Positions 10,863-21,062 of a stretch of DNA of 64,000 bases are shown here, piece after piece; within the stretch, counting starts at the first letter, position 1; the number at the start of each line of letters is the position of its first letter. Origin of the DNA: Asterias amurensis (Eukaryota > Echinodermata > Asteroidea > Forcipulatida > Asteriidae); contig NC_092666.1 of the NCBI RefSeq assembly GCF_032118995.1, positions 3,794,001 to 3,858,000 of the forward strand. Direction: 5' to 3'. A program made the position numbers and the translations under genes. The notes beneath the pieces were generated by a model, which was not told the DNA's origin, ran no database searches, and worked only from the letters and a program-made list of their open reading frames with translations.

Positions 10863-11750
10863 TCAAGAGTACTCAATCTCTTGATGCCTGTAAATAAAAT
10901 AAATAAAAAAAAAAAAAAATAGCATTTACATAAAAAATGAACCTTTGATAAGTGCATCCACTGGGTTCTTTTACATGCGTTACACAACACATTGGACTAA
11001 CAGCTTTACGTCCTATCTGAAGGACAAAGCAATTGTCAATTGTCTTGCTTTAAAAGGACACAAGTGTCGTGGCTGGGGATTTGAACCCACACTCTGCTGA
11101 TCAGAAACACCAGAATTTGAATTCGGTGCTCGGCCACTGCACTTCTGCCGACGATTTACACACATGTTATGTGAACAGTGAGTTTCTGCTTGTACTAATC
11201 CTCATGTAGCACTGAAATCCGTCATTGAGTAATCTCGTGGCTCTTCAACAATGTTACCCCAGATCACTAGGACATTTAACTCTTTCATCAAACCAAATCA
11301 GCTCACTTGGGAGTAAACTGCCCCTGCAGCCAGATATGTAGTGACCAAGCTAAATAAATCACAAGAACCATCTCAACCCTCACAGGTACCTACTAACCCC
11401 TGTGCAATCTATGGAAACTGTATTTTAAACCTATAAGGGTCTACAAGACTAAAGCCTGGTTCGTACTTCCTGCGAATGCGAAGCAAATTTTGTTGTCACA
11501 AACTTGCAATGAATAACTCGCAACAGTTGAACTGTGTTCAACCCCTTTGAAACATTCGCTAAGAAAACAGGGCTGTGTCGCCAAAATTCACTTTTCATTT
11601 GCAGGAAGTATGAACCAGGCTTAAGTAGTGATTAACTTACTTGCATGATGGGCAGAAATAGAAGACGGTTTGTCCTTCATCAGCTAATCGTGTTTGCCTG
11701 GTGTGGAAATGAAGTCCATCGTGACTGAACTTGGCACATGCCCTGTCAAT
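10863..11750 (-). CDS. POLR1H: POLR1H (RPA12)-like terminal exons, left copy B
   Basis: Tandem copy of the pair at 9,319-10,199, shifted by about 1.55 kb. Zinc-ribbon exon: 11,641-11,750 minus (110 nt), same acceptor and donor; last exon 10,863-10,887 ending HQEIEYS-stop. It differs from copy A in reading [16 protein letters not shown], closer to the family consensus. The first knuckle again reads C-A-K-F, so it lacks the second cysteine. Being nearest the upstream exon at 14,283-14,388, it is the pair most likely to be spliced to it. The intron carries the same MITE and SINE insertions as copy A, so the tandem duplication happened after those insertions. Confidence 0.75.
10939..11150 (-). 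mobile_element. tRNA-derived SINE, minus, in POLR1H-like intron B
   Basis: Same element as at 9,395-9,612. A box GCAGTGGCCGAGCACC, B box GGTTCAAATCC (plus 11,077-11,087). It is a duplicate carried with the 1.55-kb unit, not an independent insertion. Confidence 0.7.
11452..11622. mobile_element. MITE with AAGCCTGGTTCATACTT ends, tandem duplicate
   Basis: Same insertion as 9,901-10,071, carried along by the 1.55-kb tandem duplication. Ends AAGCCTGGTTCGTACTTCCT and AGGAAGTATGAACCAGGCTT. Confidence 0.85.
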
Positions 11751-12039
11751 CTGAAACCAGACCAGATACAAAAATGAAATTAAGGAGTGATCAAAAATTA
11801 CCAAGCATTGGAAAAACAAAAATATGTGATAATACGCCTAAAAGGTAGGGCCATAATGGACAAAACATAGAAAGATGAAATAAAACTGTGAAAGTTTCGG
11901 CAAAATAGGTCTACTGGTTCCACTTTCAAAGAAAACAGAAAGAAGCAAAACCCTGTCACAGTAGCGATGAATCCATCCGAGGTAAAGATTTAGATACATC
12001 AACAAACAAGGTTTGCTTTTTCCAAAGATTTAAAAAAAA

Positions 12040-13990
12040 ATTGGCCAGGGGTTTCCTTACGGGTGGCGAACCCTTTGTCATCGATTTTTGTTCCTCTGTT
12101 TTCACAAGTATAAAACCTCTGAAATAAAACGAACCGATTTGTAAATAAAAATATTTGGGGGTTTACGTTATTTTTCAAAATTTACCAAATGTCAACTTTT
12201 AATTTGAAGTAAACAATTTTTCAATCAAACACAGTTAAAAAATTGGCCAGGGGTTTCCTTATGGGTGGCGAACCCATTGTCACTGATTAATGCTCCTCTG
12301 TTTTCACAATTAAAATTAAATAAAAACTCTGAAAAAAAAACCAAAACAATTTGTATATCAAAATATTTGGGGGGTTTACGTACGTTATTTTTCAAAATTT
12401 ACCAAATGTCAACTTTTAATTTGAAGTAAACAATTTTTCAATCAAACACAGTTAAAAAATTGGCTAGGGGTTTCCTTATGGGTGGCGAACCCATTGTCAC
12501 TGATTAATGCTCCTCTGTTTTCACAATTAAAATTAAATAAAACCTCTGAAAAAAAACGAACCTATTTGAATATCAAAATATTTGGGGTTTACGTTATTTT
12601 TTGAAAATTTACCAAATGTCAACTTTTAATTTGAAGTAGACAAATTTCCAATAAAACGCGGTTAAAAAATTGGCCAGGTTTTTTTTAAGGGGTGACGAAC
12701 CCATTGTCACTGATTTTTGCTCCTCTGTTTTCACAATGAAAAATATAAAACCTCTGAAATAAAACAAACCTATGTGTACATCAAAACATTTAGGGGGTTT
12801 ACGTTATTTTTCAAAATTTACCAAATGTCAACTTTTAATTTGAAGCAGACAAATTTTCAATCAAACACAGATAAAAAATTGGCCAGGGGTTTCCTTACAG
12901 GTGGCGAACCCATTGTCACTGATTTATGCTCCTCTGTTTTCACAATTAAAATTAAATAAAACGTCTGAAAAAAAGCGAACCAATTTGTATATCAAAATAT
13001 TTGGGGGGGGGGGTTTACGTTATTTTTCAAAATTTACCAAAAATGTCAACTTTGAATTTGAAGTAGACAAATTTTCAATCAAACACAGATAAAAAATTGG
13101 CCAGGGGTTTCCTTATGGATGGCGAACCCATTGTCACTGATTTTTGCTCATCTGTTTTCACAATTAAAATATAAAACCTCTGAAATAAAACGAACCAATT
13201 TGAATATCAAAATATTTGGGGGTTTACGTTATTTTTTGAAAATTTACCAAATGTCAACTATTAATTTGAAGTAGACAAATTTCCAATCAAACACAGTTAC
13301 AAAATTGGCCAGGGGTTTCCTTATGGGTGGCGAACCCATTGTCACTGATTTTTGCTCCTCTGTTTTCACAATCAAAATTAAATAAAACCTCTGAAAAAAA
13401 ACCGAACCAATTTATATACCAAAATATTTTGGGGGTTTACGTTATTTTTTGAAAATTTACCAAATGTCAACTATTAATTTGAAGTAGACAAATTTCCAAT
13501 CAAACACAGTTACAAAATTGGCCAGGGGTTTCCTTATGGGTGGCGAACCCATTGTCACTGATTTTTGCTCCTCTGTTTTCACAATCAAAATTAAATAAAA
13601 CCTCTGAAAAAAAACCGAACCAATTTATATACCAAAACATTTAGGGGGTTTACGTTATTTTTCAAAAGTTACCAAATGTCAACTATTAATTTGAAGTAGA
13701 CAAATTTCCAATCAAACACAGTTACAAAATTGGCCAGGGGTTTCCTTATGGGTGGCGAACCCATTGTCACTGATTTTTGCTCCTCTGTTTTCACAATCAA
13801 AATTAAATAAAACCTCTGAAAAAAAAACCGAACCAATTTATTTTTTAAAAATATTTTTGGGGTTTACGTTATTTTTCAAAATTTACCAAATGTCAACTTT
13901 TAATTTGAAGTAGACAAATTTTCAATCAAACACAGTTAAAAAATTGGCCAGGAGTTTCCTTTTGGGTGGCAAACCCTTTGTCACTGAATT
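12040..13990 (-). repeat. 210-bp tandem array, about ten units (left)
   Basis: The landmark GGCCAGGGGTTTCC recurs at about 12,043, 12,245, 12,463, 12,672 (mutated), 12,880, 13,099, 13,307, 13,520, 13,733 and 13,945, a spacing of 202-219 bp. It lies wholly within the predicted intron between the upstream and zinc-ribbon exons of the POLR1H-like gene. Short frames across it (for example VTMGSPPIRKPL on the minus strand) are by-products of the repetition. Confidence 0.9.
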
Positions 13991-14282
13991 TTATATGAAA
14001 TAAATCACCTTATAAATTTCAAGTATTGTGCATCTTTTTTTCATAAACCAATTTTAAAAGTGGCTGTGGGTAGTGAACCCTTTTCTGTACATCTTTTTTT
14101 ATTCATTCAGAGTTAAATATAAATAATGAAACCTCTCAAAGAAAAAAGAAAAACAATTTTTTGGTGGTTATAGTATAGACAATTAAACAACAATAAAGTA
14201 CGAGCATTTCTGTATGCAAACATCAAGATAACAACCTAAACAATTTGGACATTTCCCAAGATAAAACTCCAGTTTCACTCAC

Positions 14283-14388
14283 CAGTGGTCCTAGGTCTTT
14301 CTGGCCGACGACCTCGTAACGACCTTCAACATCCTTGGGAGAGTTGAGACGCAGGTATAAATGATAGACCACACCATGTATAATGCAG
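14283..14388 (-). CDS. POLR1H: POLR1H (RPA12)-like upstream exon, left copy
   Basis: Minus-strand exon with donor CCACTG|gtgagt and two possible acceptors: ttctcattacag before 14,388, or ctctcccaag before 14,333 (51-nt exon). The frame ends DVEGRYEVVGQKDLGPL in phase 0, which joins in frame to the zinc-ribbon exon to give LGPLIDRAC. This resembles human POLR1H, where the linker before the zinc ribbon reads QGPVVDRRC (from memory). Upstream residues VVYHLYL could correspond to the conserved VVFHQLG of that linker, which would favour the longer exon. The intron to copy B is about 2.5 kb and filled with the 210-bp array. The N-terminal zinc ribbon (two CxxC pairs) was not found in the next kilobase. 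Confidence 0.55.
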
Positions 14389-15420
14389 CTGTAATGAGAA
14401 GGAAGACAAAGATAATCTTTAATCTTTTTGCACACAGCCGTGTACATACTGGTACCCTGTGCGAGCTTCGTGGTTCCGTGTATGTTTTGTACACAAATCA
14501 CGGATCGTACCCGCCCTCTCGTGACGCATTCTCGCAAAACGAGGTCGGGTAATTTCAATTATTGTTGGCAGAGGAGTAACACGTACAGTAGACAGGAAGT
14601 CTTTATTTTCTCTATTTTCTCTATCATTTTTAACAATTTTTGAGATTGCGGAGTTGATTCTCTGGTCGATAGCATCATACACATTGATATATCAAAGGAC
14701 ACATAGAGCCTAATTTTGGCGAGATTAAAAAAAAAAGAGAGATTTCTGATTCCAAAATTCATTGAACCATGGGTCCTTGAACTCGTGACAGATGACCCTC
14801 TATGAGGTTATGGGAGACGATAGCCGGACAAAACCGAAATAGTTCTAGGAGTAGGCCTAGTACAGTAGTACTATCCTATAAAAAAAAATTTTTATACTAA
14901 AAAAAATATTCAACATTTTTTGTTAACAGCAAATTACCAGTCACAGGTCATTTATATCATCAGAATCAAAGTCATTGAGCTTAATTTGCATTAATGTATT
15001 TAATATCATTAATATTCAAAGTCTGTTGCGATCATGCATCAGCCTCCTCCCCCACCGCCTCCTTGGCCACGTCCCGACCCCGCCTACCCCTTTTATAAAT
15101 AACGCACAAGTCAAGGGGGCTGTCACGCACACAACTTTACAAGCTCCGGTTTCCACAATAAGTATATATATTCCAAACTTACTTTTTGCATTTACTTTGT
15201 CAGGACATGTCTTGCACTTCATAACTACCGTTCTTTTTTCAGAAAACGGTAAAATGGAGCCCTATTGCGGGCAAAATTCTCTCGAAGAAGCAACTCACTC
15301 CTTCCCGTCCATGTTTTAGAGAAATTCTGATCCCGCATGCGTTTCTGAATGGGACGCACGTGATTTATCAAGCCTGACTTCTTCCATACATTCAGCGTTG
15401 AATTTGGTTTAGGGTACCTG
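14389..15420 (-). promoter_or_regulatory. Possible 5' flank of the POLR1H-like gene with TATA and GC boxes
   Basis: On the minus strand TTATTTATAAAAGGGG (plus 15,085-15,100) is followed by GC-rich sequence (GGTAGGCGGGGTCGGGACG). Further upstream are CGCATGCG and CACGTG motifs (about 15,333-15,362). A frame MKCKTCPDKVNA ending at a good donor (AAAAA|gtaagt, plus about 15,170-15,222) has one CxxC, but I do not consider it a convincing N-terminal zinc ribbon. Only the part below 14,895 is duplicated within the window. Confidence 0.3.
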
Positions 15421-16120
15421 ACTAGGTATTTAAATGAAAACCGCGCCCTCTGTCGGCGGATTGTAGGATCTCCCGCGCAAAGTTAATGAGTTGTATTGAT
15501 TAATTGATGCACTTGCTGGATGATTTTGATTAATCCTGGTTAAAAATACCAAGCGCAATAGGATCAACAATGAAATTAAATAAACAAACCACACCACATC
15601 ACTATCTAAGAGAGAAATCCCTTCCAAATACTTCTAAATAAAAATCGCTTTAAATTTGTTTAAAATAATCCCTAGAACATTATAAAAGTTGTCACTCACA
15701 AATATGCAAAACAAATCAAAGAAATAATGTTATAACATGATTTTGTTTAATCATGATAATGCTGGAAAATAGTTTTTGCCCCTCGCTATTGTTATCCTTT
15801 ACGTGTGTCCTCAATGCATTTTGTTATTTTTAACCATAGGGTGAGTTTACGTTATAAACAACCAGGAGGGGCTTAAAAAGTTATGTTTTAGTTGCTGCTG
15901 GGGGATTAGCGAATTGTTTTTGGTTTGAAGTTTTTGCTTTTAGACTCGCTTGCAGTTTTTGCTTTTAGACTCGCTTGCAACTCACGGATATCCTGGCATT
16001 TGGCGATAGCAACTAACGCCTAAAATCAAGCAATAAAGTTTTGTCATATCAGTTTTGTTTCATCCTGCCGCCGCTGCGCCTCTTGAATTTCACCGACGTG
16101 TGTAGCAATTTTTCCCAAAT
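15421..16120. other. Noncoding spacer with a 25-bp tandem repeat
   Basis: No exon seen. AGTTTTTGCTTTTAGACTCG occurs twice in a row at about 15,927-15,980. The rest is AT-rich. Confidence 0.5.
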
Positions 16121-16122
16121 TT

Positions 16123-16335
16123 TTAAAGGCACTATTGGTAACTTACTCACAATAATTGTGAAAAACGGTTCCCTCTGAAGTAACGTAGTTTTCGAGAAAG
16201 AAGTAATTTTCCACGAACTTGATTTCGAGACCTCGAAGCATCTGAAAGCACACAATTTTATGTGACTAGGGGAGTTTTTTGTTATTTGATGCATAATGTT
16301 GAGATACACCAAGTGAGCAGACGGGTTTTGACTGT
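16123..16335 (+). mobile_element. Diverged MITE of the GGCAGTGGACACTATTGG family
   Basis: Contains AAAGGCACTATTGGTAACTT, GTTCCCTCTGAAGTAACGTA and GAGATACACCAAGTGAGCAG in the order seen in the full element at 41,874-42,254. It is shorter and internally deleted. Confidence 0.7.
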
Positions 16336-17170
16336 ACCTTTTCTAGGACAAAATGACACAATGTCCACAGATTTACATTAGACTTACACAGTTTGAAGAT
16401 AATGATGGTAGAAAAGATTCCTGAAAATAATTTGCTGAGGTGCTTGTTACCTGGATTTTCTTTTCAAAAGTAAATGTTTAAAAACGTCTTTAACAAGTCA
16501 AAGATATATTACGAATCGACGCGGAAAATTGAAAACTCTTACCGTTAACTTTTCCAGCACTGGAGCTCACTGGAAAACCAGTGAAATCATAAATAAATGA
16601 TCACATAGTTCACTCTTAATGTTAGCTATTGTTCTGACATAAGATGTCATATCTTACCTTTAAAAAACTGGAAAAGTTTCGGATATTCAACACGTATCAA
16701 ACGAGACATAGCACGCACAGCTGTTAGCATTAATACATGTAAGGTACTGCGCATGGGTTTTATGTGTGTATGTCCGTATGAGCTTCTAGACTATCTTGCG
16801 TGCCGACTATTCTGATCTCCAGTAATGGTCAGTGTCAGCAGCCAACCCTGTACACAAAGGACAATGTAAATCTGCCGCACATCTGGTGGTTTGGCGCTTC
16901 ATTCGAACTCCATGTATTTCCTTCCTCCATGCATAAGGCAATTCTTCTCCTCATGCACCAGACACCGCATTCGATACGAGCCACTCTTTGCTGATTCATG
17001 TGTGTGCACCAATAAAAATATGGTCTATTTTTAAGAATTTTACAAATTCACAATTTTATTATGACCTGTCGGCGAAGCCAGCTGGAGGGGTACCCGGTAT
17101 ACCATGGAGGAAGATTTATTTTTCGTCAGTGCAATATGGCAGTACTTACTTTAATTCTACCCTTAACCAG
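16336..17170. other. Noncoding spacer
   Basis: Only short chance frames; no exon with paired splice sites and no repeat that I recognise. Confidence 0.5.
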
Positions 17171-17173
17171 AGG

Positions 17174-17343
17174 GCTAGCCTGGAAAAAATTTCTGTATGG
17201 CGCCATCACTTTTTCATTCCATATGAAATAATCTATATATTATCTACTTTACCTCAATGAGAATGAGAATATTGAGATATCCCTTTTTGTAAAAATGAGT
17301 GAAAAAGTGGTGGGGCCATACGGAAAGTATATCTCTAGCCTGG
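17174..17343. mobile_element. MITE with CCGTATGGCGCCACCACTTTTTCA ends, copy 1
   Basis: TCTGTATGGCGCCATCACTT at the left is mirrored by GTGGTGGGGCCATACGGAAA at the right. The centre holds ATATCCCTTTTTGTAAAAAT. Other copies are at 23,558-23,703 and 48,264-48,397. Confidence 0.8.
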
Positions 17344-17675
17344 GAGGTTGTTGTGGGTCGATCCATGGCTTGACCTTAACGTAAAGGGGGGGGGGGGGGT
17401 GTTTTCTTGTTCCAATTGGCTTGACTGAGTACCGTAGTGTTTACACGAGATTTGGGCCATATCCGGGGCATTGGGCAGGGACCGAGGGGGATTGTGGTGC
17501 CAGTGGGTTTGATGGTGGATTCTTATGGTCAGGTATGGGGATTGGCAGGGTTCCCTGAACTTCTTGGTGGGCAGGAAAGGGTGTGTGGGGGGGGGGGGGG
17601 AGGGGGGAGGTAATGGTGTAGTACTGTATGTAGTTGATGGGATTCTGGAATTGAGTTTCGGCTGATGGTGTCCAG
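17344..17675. other. G-rich low-complexity stretch
   Basis: Poly-G runs near 17,387-17,399 and 17,587-17,600 in strand-biased G/T-rich DNA. On the minus strand this opens a proline-rich frame (17,335-17,703) that I regard as compositional, not coding. Confidence 0.5.
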
Positions 17676-17870
17676 GGCCCAATTTCATTAAGCTTGTAAG
17701 CATAGAAACTTGCTAAGCACAGACAAATTTGCTTAATAGAAACTTGTTACCAGCCAAAATTCTTTATTCATTGCTACAACTGCTGCACCAAAAATGTTTT
17801 GCTAAGAAAAACAAAATGCTTAGCAGTATTTTCTGCTTAACAGCCTTACGAAATTAGGCCCAGGGCAGTC
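17676..17870. mobile_element. MITE with GGGCCCAATTTCAT ends
   Basis: AGGGCCCAATTTCATTAAGC at the left and TTACGAAATTAGGCCCAGGG at the right are inverted. Inside are alternating TTGCTTA/TGCTAAG blocks. A 59-bp deletion derivative is at 26,658-26,716. Confidence 0.75.
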
Positions 17871-18039
17871 TGGGGTAGGCTACAATAAAAAGTCCAAGTC
17901 CATTGTGAAAAGAAAATGTACACACATGTTTTGTCATTAAAAGGAAGTTGAAGCTTTTACTCACATAATTTAAATAATTGTTGTTGACATATTATTGGTG
18001 AAGTATTCTCATGTGTATTATGTGTGTGTTTTCCCATAG

Positions 18040-18187
18040 AATAAATGGCAAGACTAGCTATCGTGAGATCACCGAAGGGGATCTACATCTACATCGATGC
18101 CGGTACTTGTCAACGCCTTTCATTAGCTAAATGATGTACTAAGGAAAAGAGTTCCATCACACATCTCAAAAGTCATCTTTTATAAAG
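18040..18187 (+). ncRNA. Exon-like segment with paired splice sites
   Basis: Acceptor tgttttcccatag before 18,040 and donor TATAAAG|gtaagt after 18,187 bound 148 nt. Inside is a 29-codon frame (MARLAIVRSPKGIYIYIDAG, then CQRLSLAK and a stop) at about 18,045-18,134. No family is recognised, and the exon is not open throughout in any frame. It is treated as a possible noncoding exon or a small-ORF exon. Confidence 0.3.
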
Positions 18188-18365
18188 GTAAGTACCAGAT
18201 GAGTGTTTAAGAGTTAAGACAAGGTCACCAGCATTTGTATTTCTGTTTGGCTCCTTTAAAGCCATTGGAAATTTTCGGAACAGAACAAAAATTTAAAGTT
18301 CACAGATTCACAAATAAATTAAAGGACTAATTTTAATAACTGGGTTTCATGCTCGCAAGTTTTTG

Positions 18366-18925
18366 AGAATCATCCACCTTCAGCCCATGTTAATTTCCAG
18401 TATGGGGGACGAGATCTCGGATAGATTTCACCGGAGTCAGATGCACTTGAGTCCGCCATGCAATACTGTCCGCTCCGGACACGTTTGCATATGCAATCGT
18501 GTCCGGGGCTATGCAAAAACCGTCCGGTGGACATGTACATGACTGTACATGTATGTGCGCGCGTAAGCGAGCGTGCATGCACTGAACCTACGTATGCAGC
18601 ATGAATATTCACGTTTTATGATTGCAGCGAAACGGCCGAACCGTTCCAATGTCATTCAAGACATGCACTTAGCTTGTAAACAATGGCGAACGTGTTCGGT
18701 CGACCACGGGCGTTTAATTTACTGCCAGGACGGTTTTGCACGGTGGCGGACACAACTGCATATGTAAATGTGTCCGGGCGGACACAATTGCATTATGCAG
18801 CAGCGTCCGGGCGGACACGATTGCATATGCAAAACCAACCGTCCGGCAAATATTATTGCATATGCAATAATTATGTCCTCCGGATAGTATTGCATAGAAG
18901 AAATAATTGCATGTGACACCGGCCC
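18366..18925. repeat. Cluster of GTCCGG/CCGGAC and TTGCATATGCAA palindromes
   Basis: GTGTCCG-GG-CGGACAC at 18,770-18,785, a related one at 18,804-18,819, TTATTGCATATGCAATAA at 18,853-18,870 (perfect 18-bp palindrome), and similar pairs at 18,467-18,537. The two motif types alternate. Either a set of nested small MITEs or a local amplification of a binding-site-like pair. Confidence 0.65.
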
Positions 18926-19700
18926 TCGTTTGCGTGTTTTTTTTTAGTGTTTTTTTAATACTGTATGTCATCTTCTCTAGAAAGAGTTAGATAAACGTTA
19001 CACCAGTGAGCCTTTCTATAGTCTTTGTATTTGTATTAAAACATTGTGTATGTGTCTTCAAGGAACATTACAGAACTGGTAATAAAAAAAACTCGTCTTG
19101 AAGAATGAAACTTACACGGTCTAATGACGATGGTAATAGAAAACACTCCGGAAATTATTCATTCAAGTAATGTGCAATCGGTTTTTCACTACTTTCTCGT
19201 GACCCATATGGCAAATCGATTGCAAACTTCTAAATGTTTGCCATTTTTGTATTTGGGGAAGACATAAAGTGCTTCTATACACTGCCATTGACTGTTTTGT
19301 TAGCACACAAAAAGTATTGTTACAGTAAGTTCCTAAAAAAAAAAATGTCGAGTGACCTTCTAGTGCCGCTGATCATCAACGTGTGAAGGTTTTTAATTTC
19401 TCCAATTAGGTTGCTAATGAAGAAGACGCCCTGTACCCAACCTATGCTAATGCAAGCGTGTCTAATTATTGCATTATACCCAAGCCCAAGCTAATGCATC
19501 AAGCGTGTCTATTAATTATTGCATACCATCGATGTATAATGGTTTCCCGTATAGATTTTTGCAGACATGTGGCCTGAGTGTGTTTATTTATAATCAATAT
19601 GAATAAAATACTAAGGCTCTTTGAGCAAAGATGATGTTTAGTAAATACATTTGCTAGTATCAGACTTAGTGAGTTAATTAACATTTTAGTTGGTGGGATT
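18926..19700. other. Noncoding spacer
   Basis: AT-rich. A short repeated phrase (GCTAATGCA...AAGCGTGTCTA) occurs twice near 19,446-19,520. No gene-like signal. Confidence 0.5.
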
Positions 19701-20087
19701 TAAAGGCAGTAGACACTATTGGTAATTGTCAAAGACTAGCCTTCACAGTTGGTGTATCACAACATATGCATAAGATAACTAACCTGTGAAAATTTGAGCT
19801 CAATCGGTCATCAAAGTTGCGAGATAATAATATAAGAGGAAAACACCCTGGTTACACGAAGTTGCGTGCGTTTAGATGGTTGATTTCGAGACCTCAAGTT
19901 CTAAATCTGAGGTCTCGAAATCAAATTCGTGGATAATTGCCTCTTTCTCGAAAACTATGGCACTTCAGAGGGAGCCGTTTCTCACAATTTTTTATACCAT
20001 CAACTTCTCCCCATTACTCGTCACCAAGAAATGTTTTATGCTGATAATTATTTTGAGTATATTACCAATAGTGTCCACTGCCTTTAA
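19701..20087 (-). mobile_element. Full-length MITE, GGCAGTGGACACTATTGG family, minus
   Basis: TAAAGGCAGTAGACACTATT at the left and AATAGTGTCCACTGCCTTTA at the right. Centre has an inverted pair around GAGACCTCAAGTTCTAAATC. It aligns end to end, reversed, with 41,874-42,254. Confidence 0.9.
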
Positions 20088-20217
20088 ACGTGTTATCGAT
20101 GTAAGAAAACAGCTTCACCTGGGCCAAATTTTTTGGTAACTGTCACAGGTCTGTGAAAATTTGGGCTCAACTGGTCGTCAAAATTGCAAAAAGAAAATAA
20201 GTGGTAAGGACCAGTAT

Positions 20218-20501
20218 TCTCACTTGGTGTATCCCATAAAATAACAAATCAGTGAATATTTGGGCTCAAATTGGTCATCGAAATTGCAAGAAAATAATGA
20301 AAGAAAAACATCCTTGTTGCACAAAATTTGTGGCTTCAGGCTTGTTCAGATTAAAATATTTGAGCTCAAAAACTACATTATTTCAGAGGAGTCGTTTCTT
20401 ACAATGTTTTTTACTAGCTCTCCATTCCTCATTACCAAGTAAGTTGTTATGCTAATATATCTTTTGAGTAATATTACCAAAAGTGTGCGGTACCTTTAAA
20501 G
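20218..20501 (-). mobile_element. Diverged MITE of the same family
   Basis: Shares CACTTGGTGTATCCCATAAA, TTTGGGCTCAAATTGGTCAT and CATTACCAAGTAAG in family order. It lies about 130 bp beyond a full copy, with a further fragment between them at about 20,125-20,185. Confidence 0.7.
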
Positions 20502-21062
20502 ATAGGACAAAAATAGTCACGGACAGTGCACGTTTCAATGTGATCAATCATGTAAATTTAAAAAAAAAAATCCTGGCAAACTTGGGCTTGTGTAGTGATG
20601 ATTAAAAGAAAATAGAGAAAAACAGGTACAGTTTAAACATGTTAAACACATTGTCTTTAATTGTGGTTGTATACATCCGAAATCAGCTGATTGTTTTTTT
20701 TTTAAATGTATAATTCGTACATTTTTCTTTTTCGAGCGTTACCCTTTTTTAGTTTTCAAAATTTGTTAAAAATGCCGAACAATACCCGTAGTGAGTTTTT
20801 AAAGTTTGGACTCAATTTGAACTTACCCCCAGTGAATTTTTCATTTGGTGACCCAAATTGGGTAGAATTATTTTTCAATGTTTGGAGCCAAATTTGATAA
20901 AAATGCTAAACTTACCCTCTAATATCATGAAAATGCTGGACTAACCCGTTATGATTTTTCTTTAACTTTTGGACCCAATAATGATGAAGTGTTGGACCTA
21001 CCCCTTGTGATATTTTTGTTACCAAAAGTTTATAAACTCGGACATAGAAACATGATGAACTA
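20502..21062. other. Noncoding spacer with weak 60-bp internal repetition
   Basis: Between 20,770 and 21,010 the phrases TTTTTAAAGTTTGGACTCAA, TTTCAATGTTTGGAGCCAAA and TTAACTTTTGGACCCAATAA recur with TTACCCCC-like joins, suggesting a worn tandem repeat. Confidence 0.4.

Larger units (their letters stand above)
9019..12043 (-). repeat. 1.55-kb tandem duplication of POLR1H terminal exons (left)
   Basis: Two units (about 9,019-10,559 and 10,559-12,043) have the same content and order: last exon, SINE, MITE, zinc-ribbon exon, then CTACTGGTTC sequence. Unit shift is 1,551 at the zinc-ribbon exon and 1,544 at the last exon. Boundaries fall on the CCAGGGGTTTCC repeat motif. Confidence 0.9.
1..14895 (+). 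repeat. Left copy of a large segmental duplication
   Basis: The whole stretch recurs in the same orientation at 49,385-64,000. Base 1 matches 49,385 (offset 49,384); the offset is 49,513 around 5.3-8.1 kb after minisatellite expansion in the right copy, and about 49,108 near 14.5 kb after contraction of a 210-bp array. Substitutions are sparse (about 2 in the first 470 bases, one in a C/G pair at base 51). Homology is still running at both window edges, so neither boundary of the unit is visible. Order and strand of all internal features agree between the copies. Confidence 0.95.

Noticed and set aside
14419..14682. 87-codon minus-strand ORF beside the POLR1H-like linker exon, tested as the missing N-terminal zinc ribbon
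   Set aside because: It lacks paired CxxC motifs, and the two duplicates differ by an indel there, so it is unlikely to be the N-terminal domain.
17335..17703. 122-codon proline-rich minus-strand ORF
   Set aside because: It is produced by G-rich low-complexity DNA and overlaps the end of one MITE and the beginning of another; there is no splice or start support.
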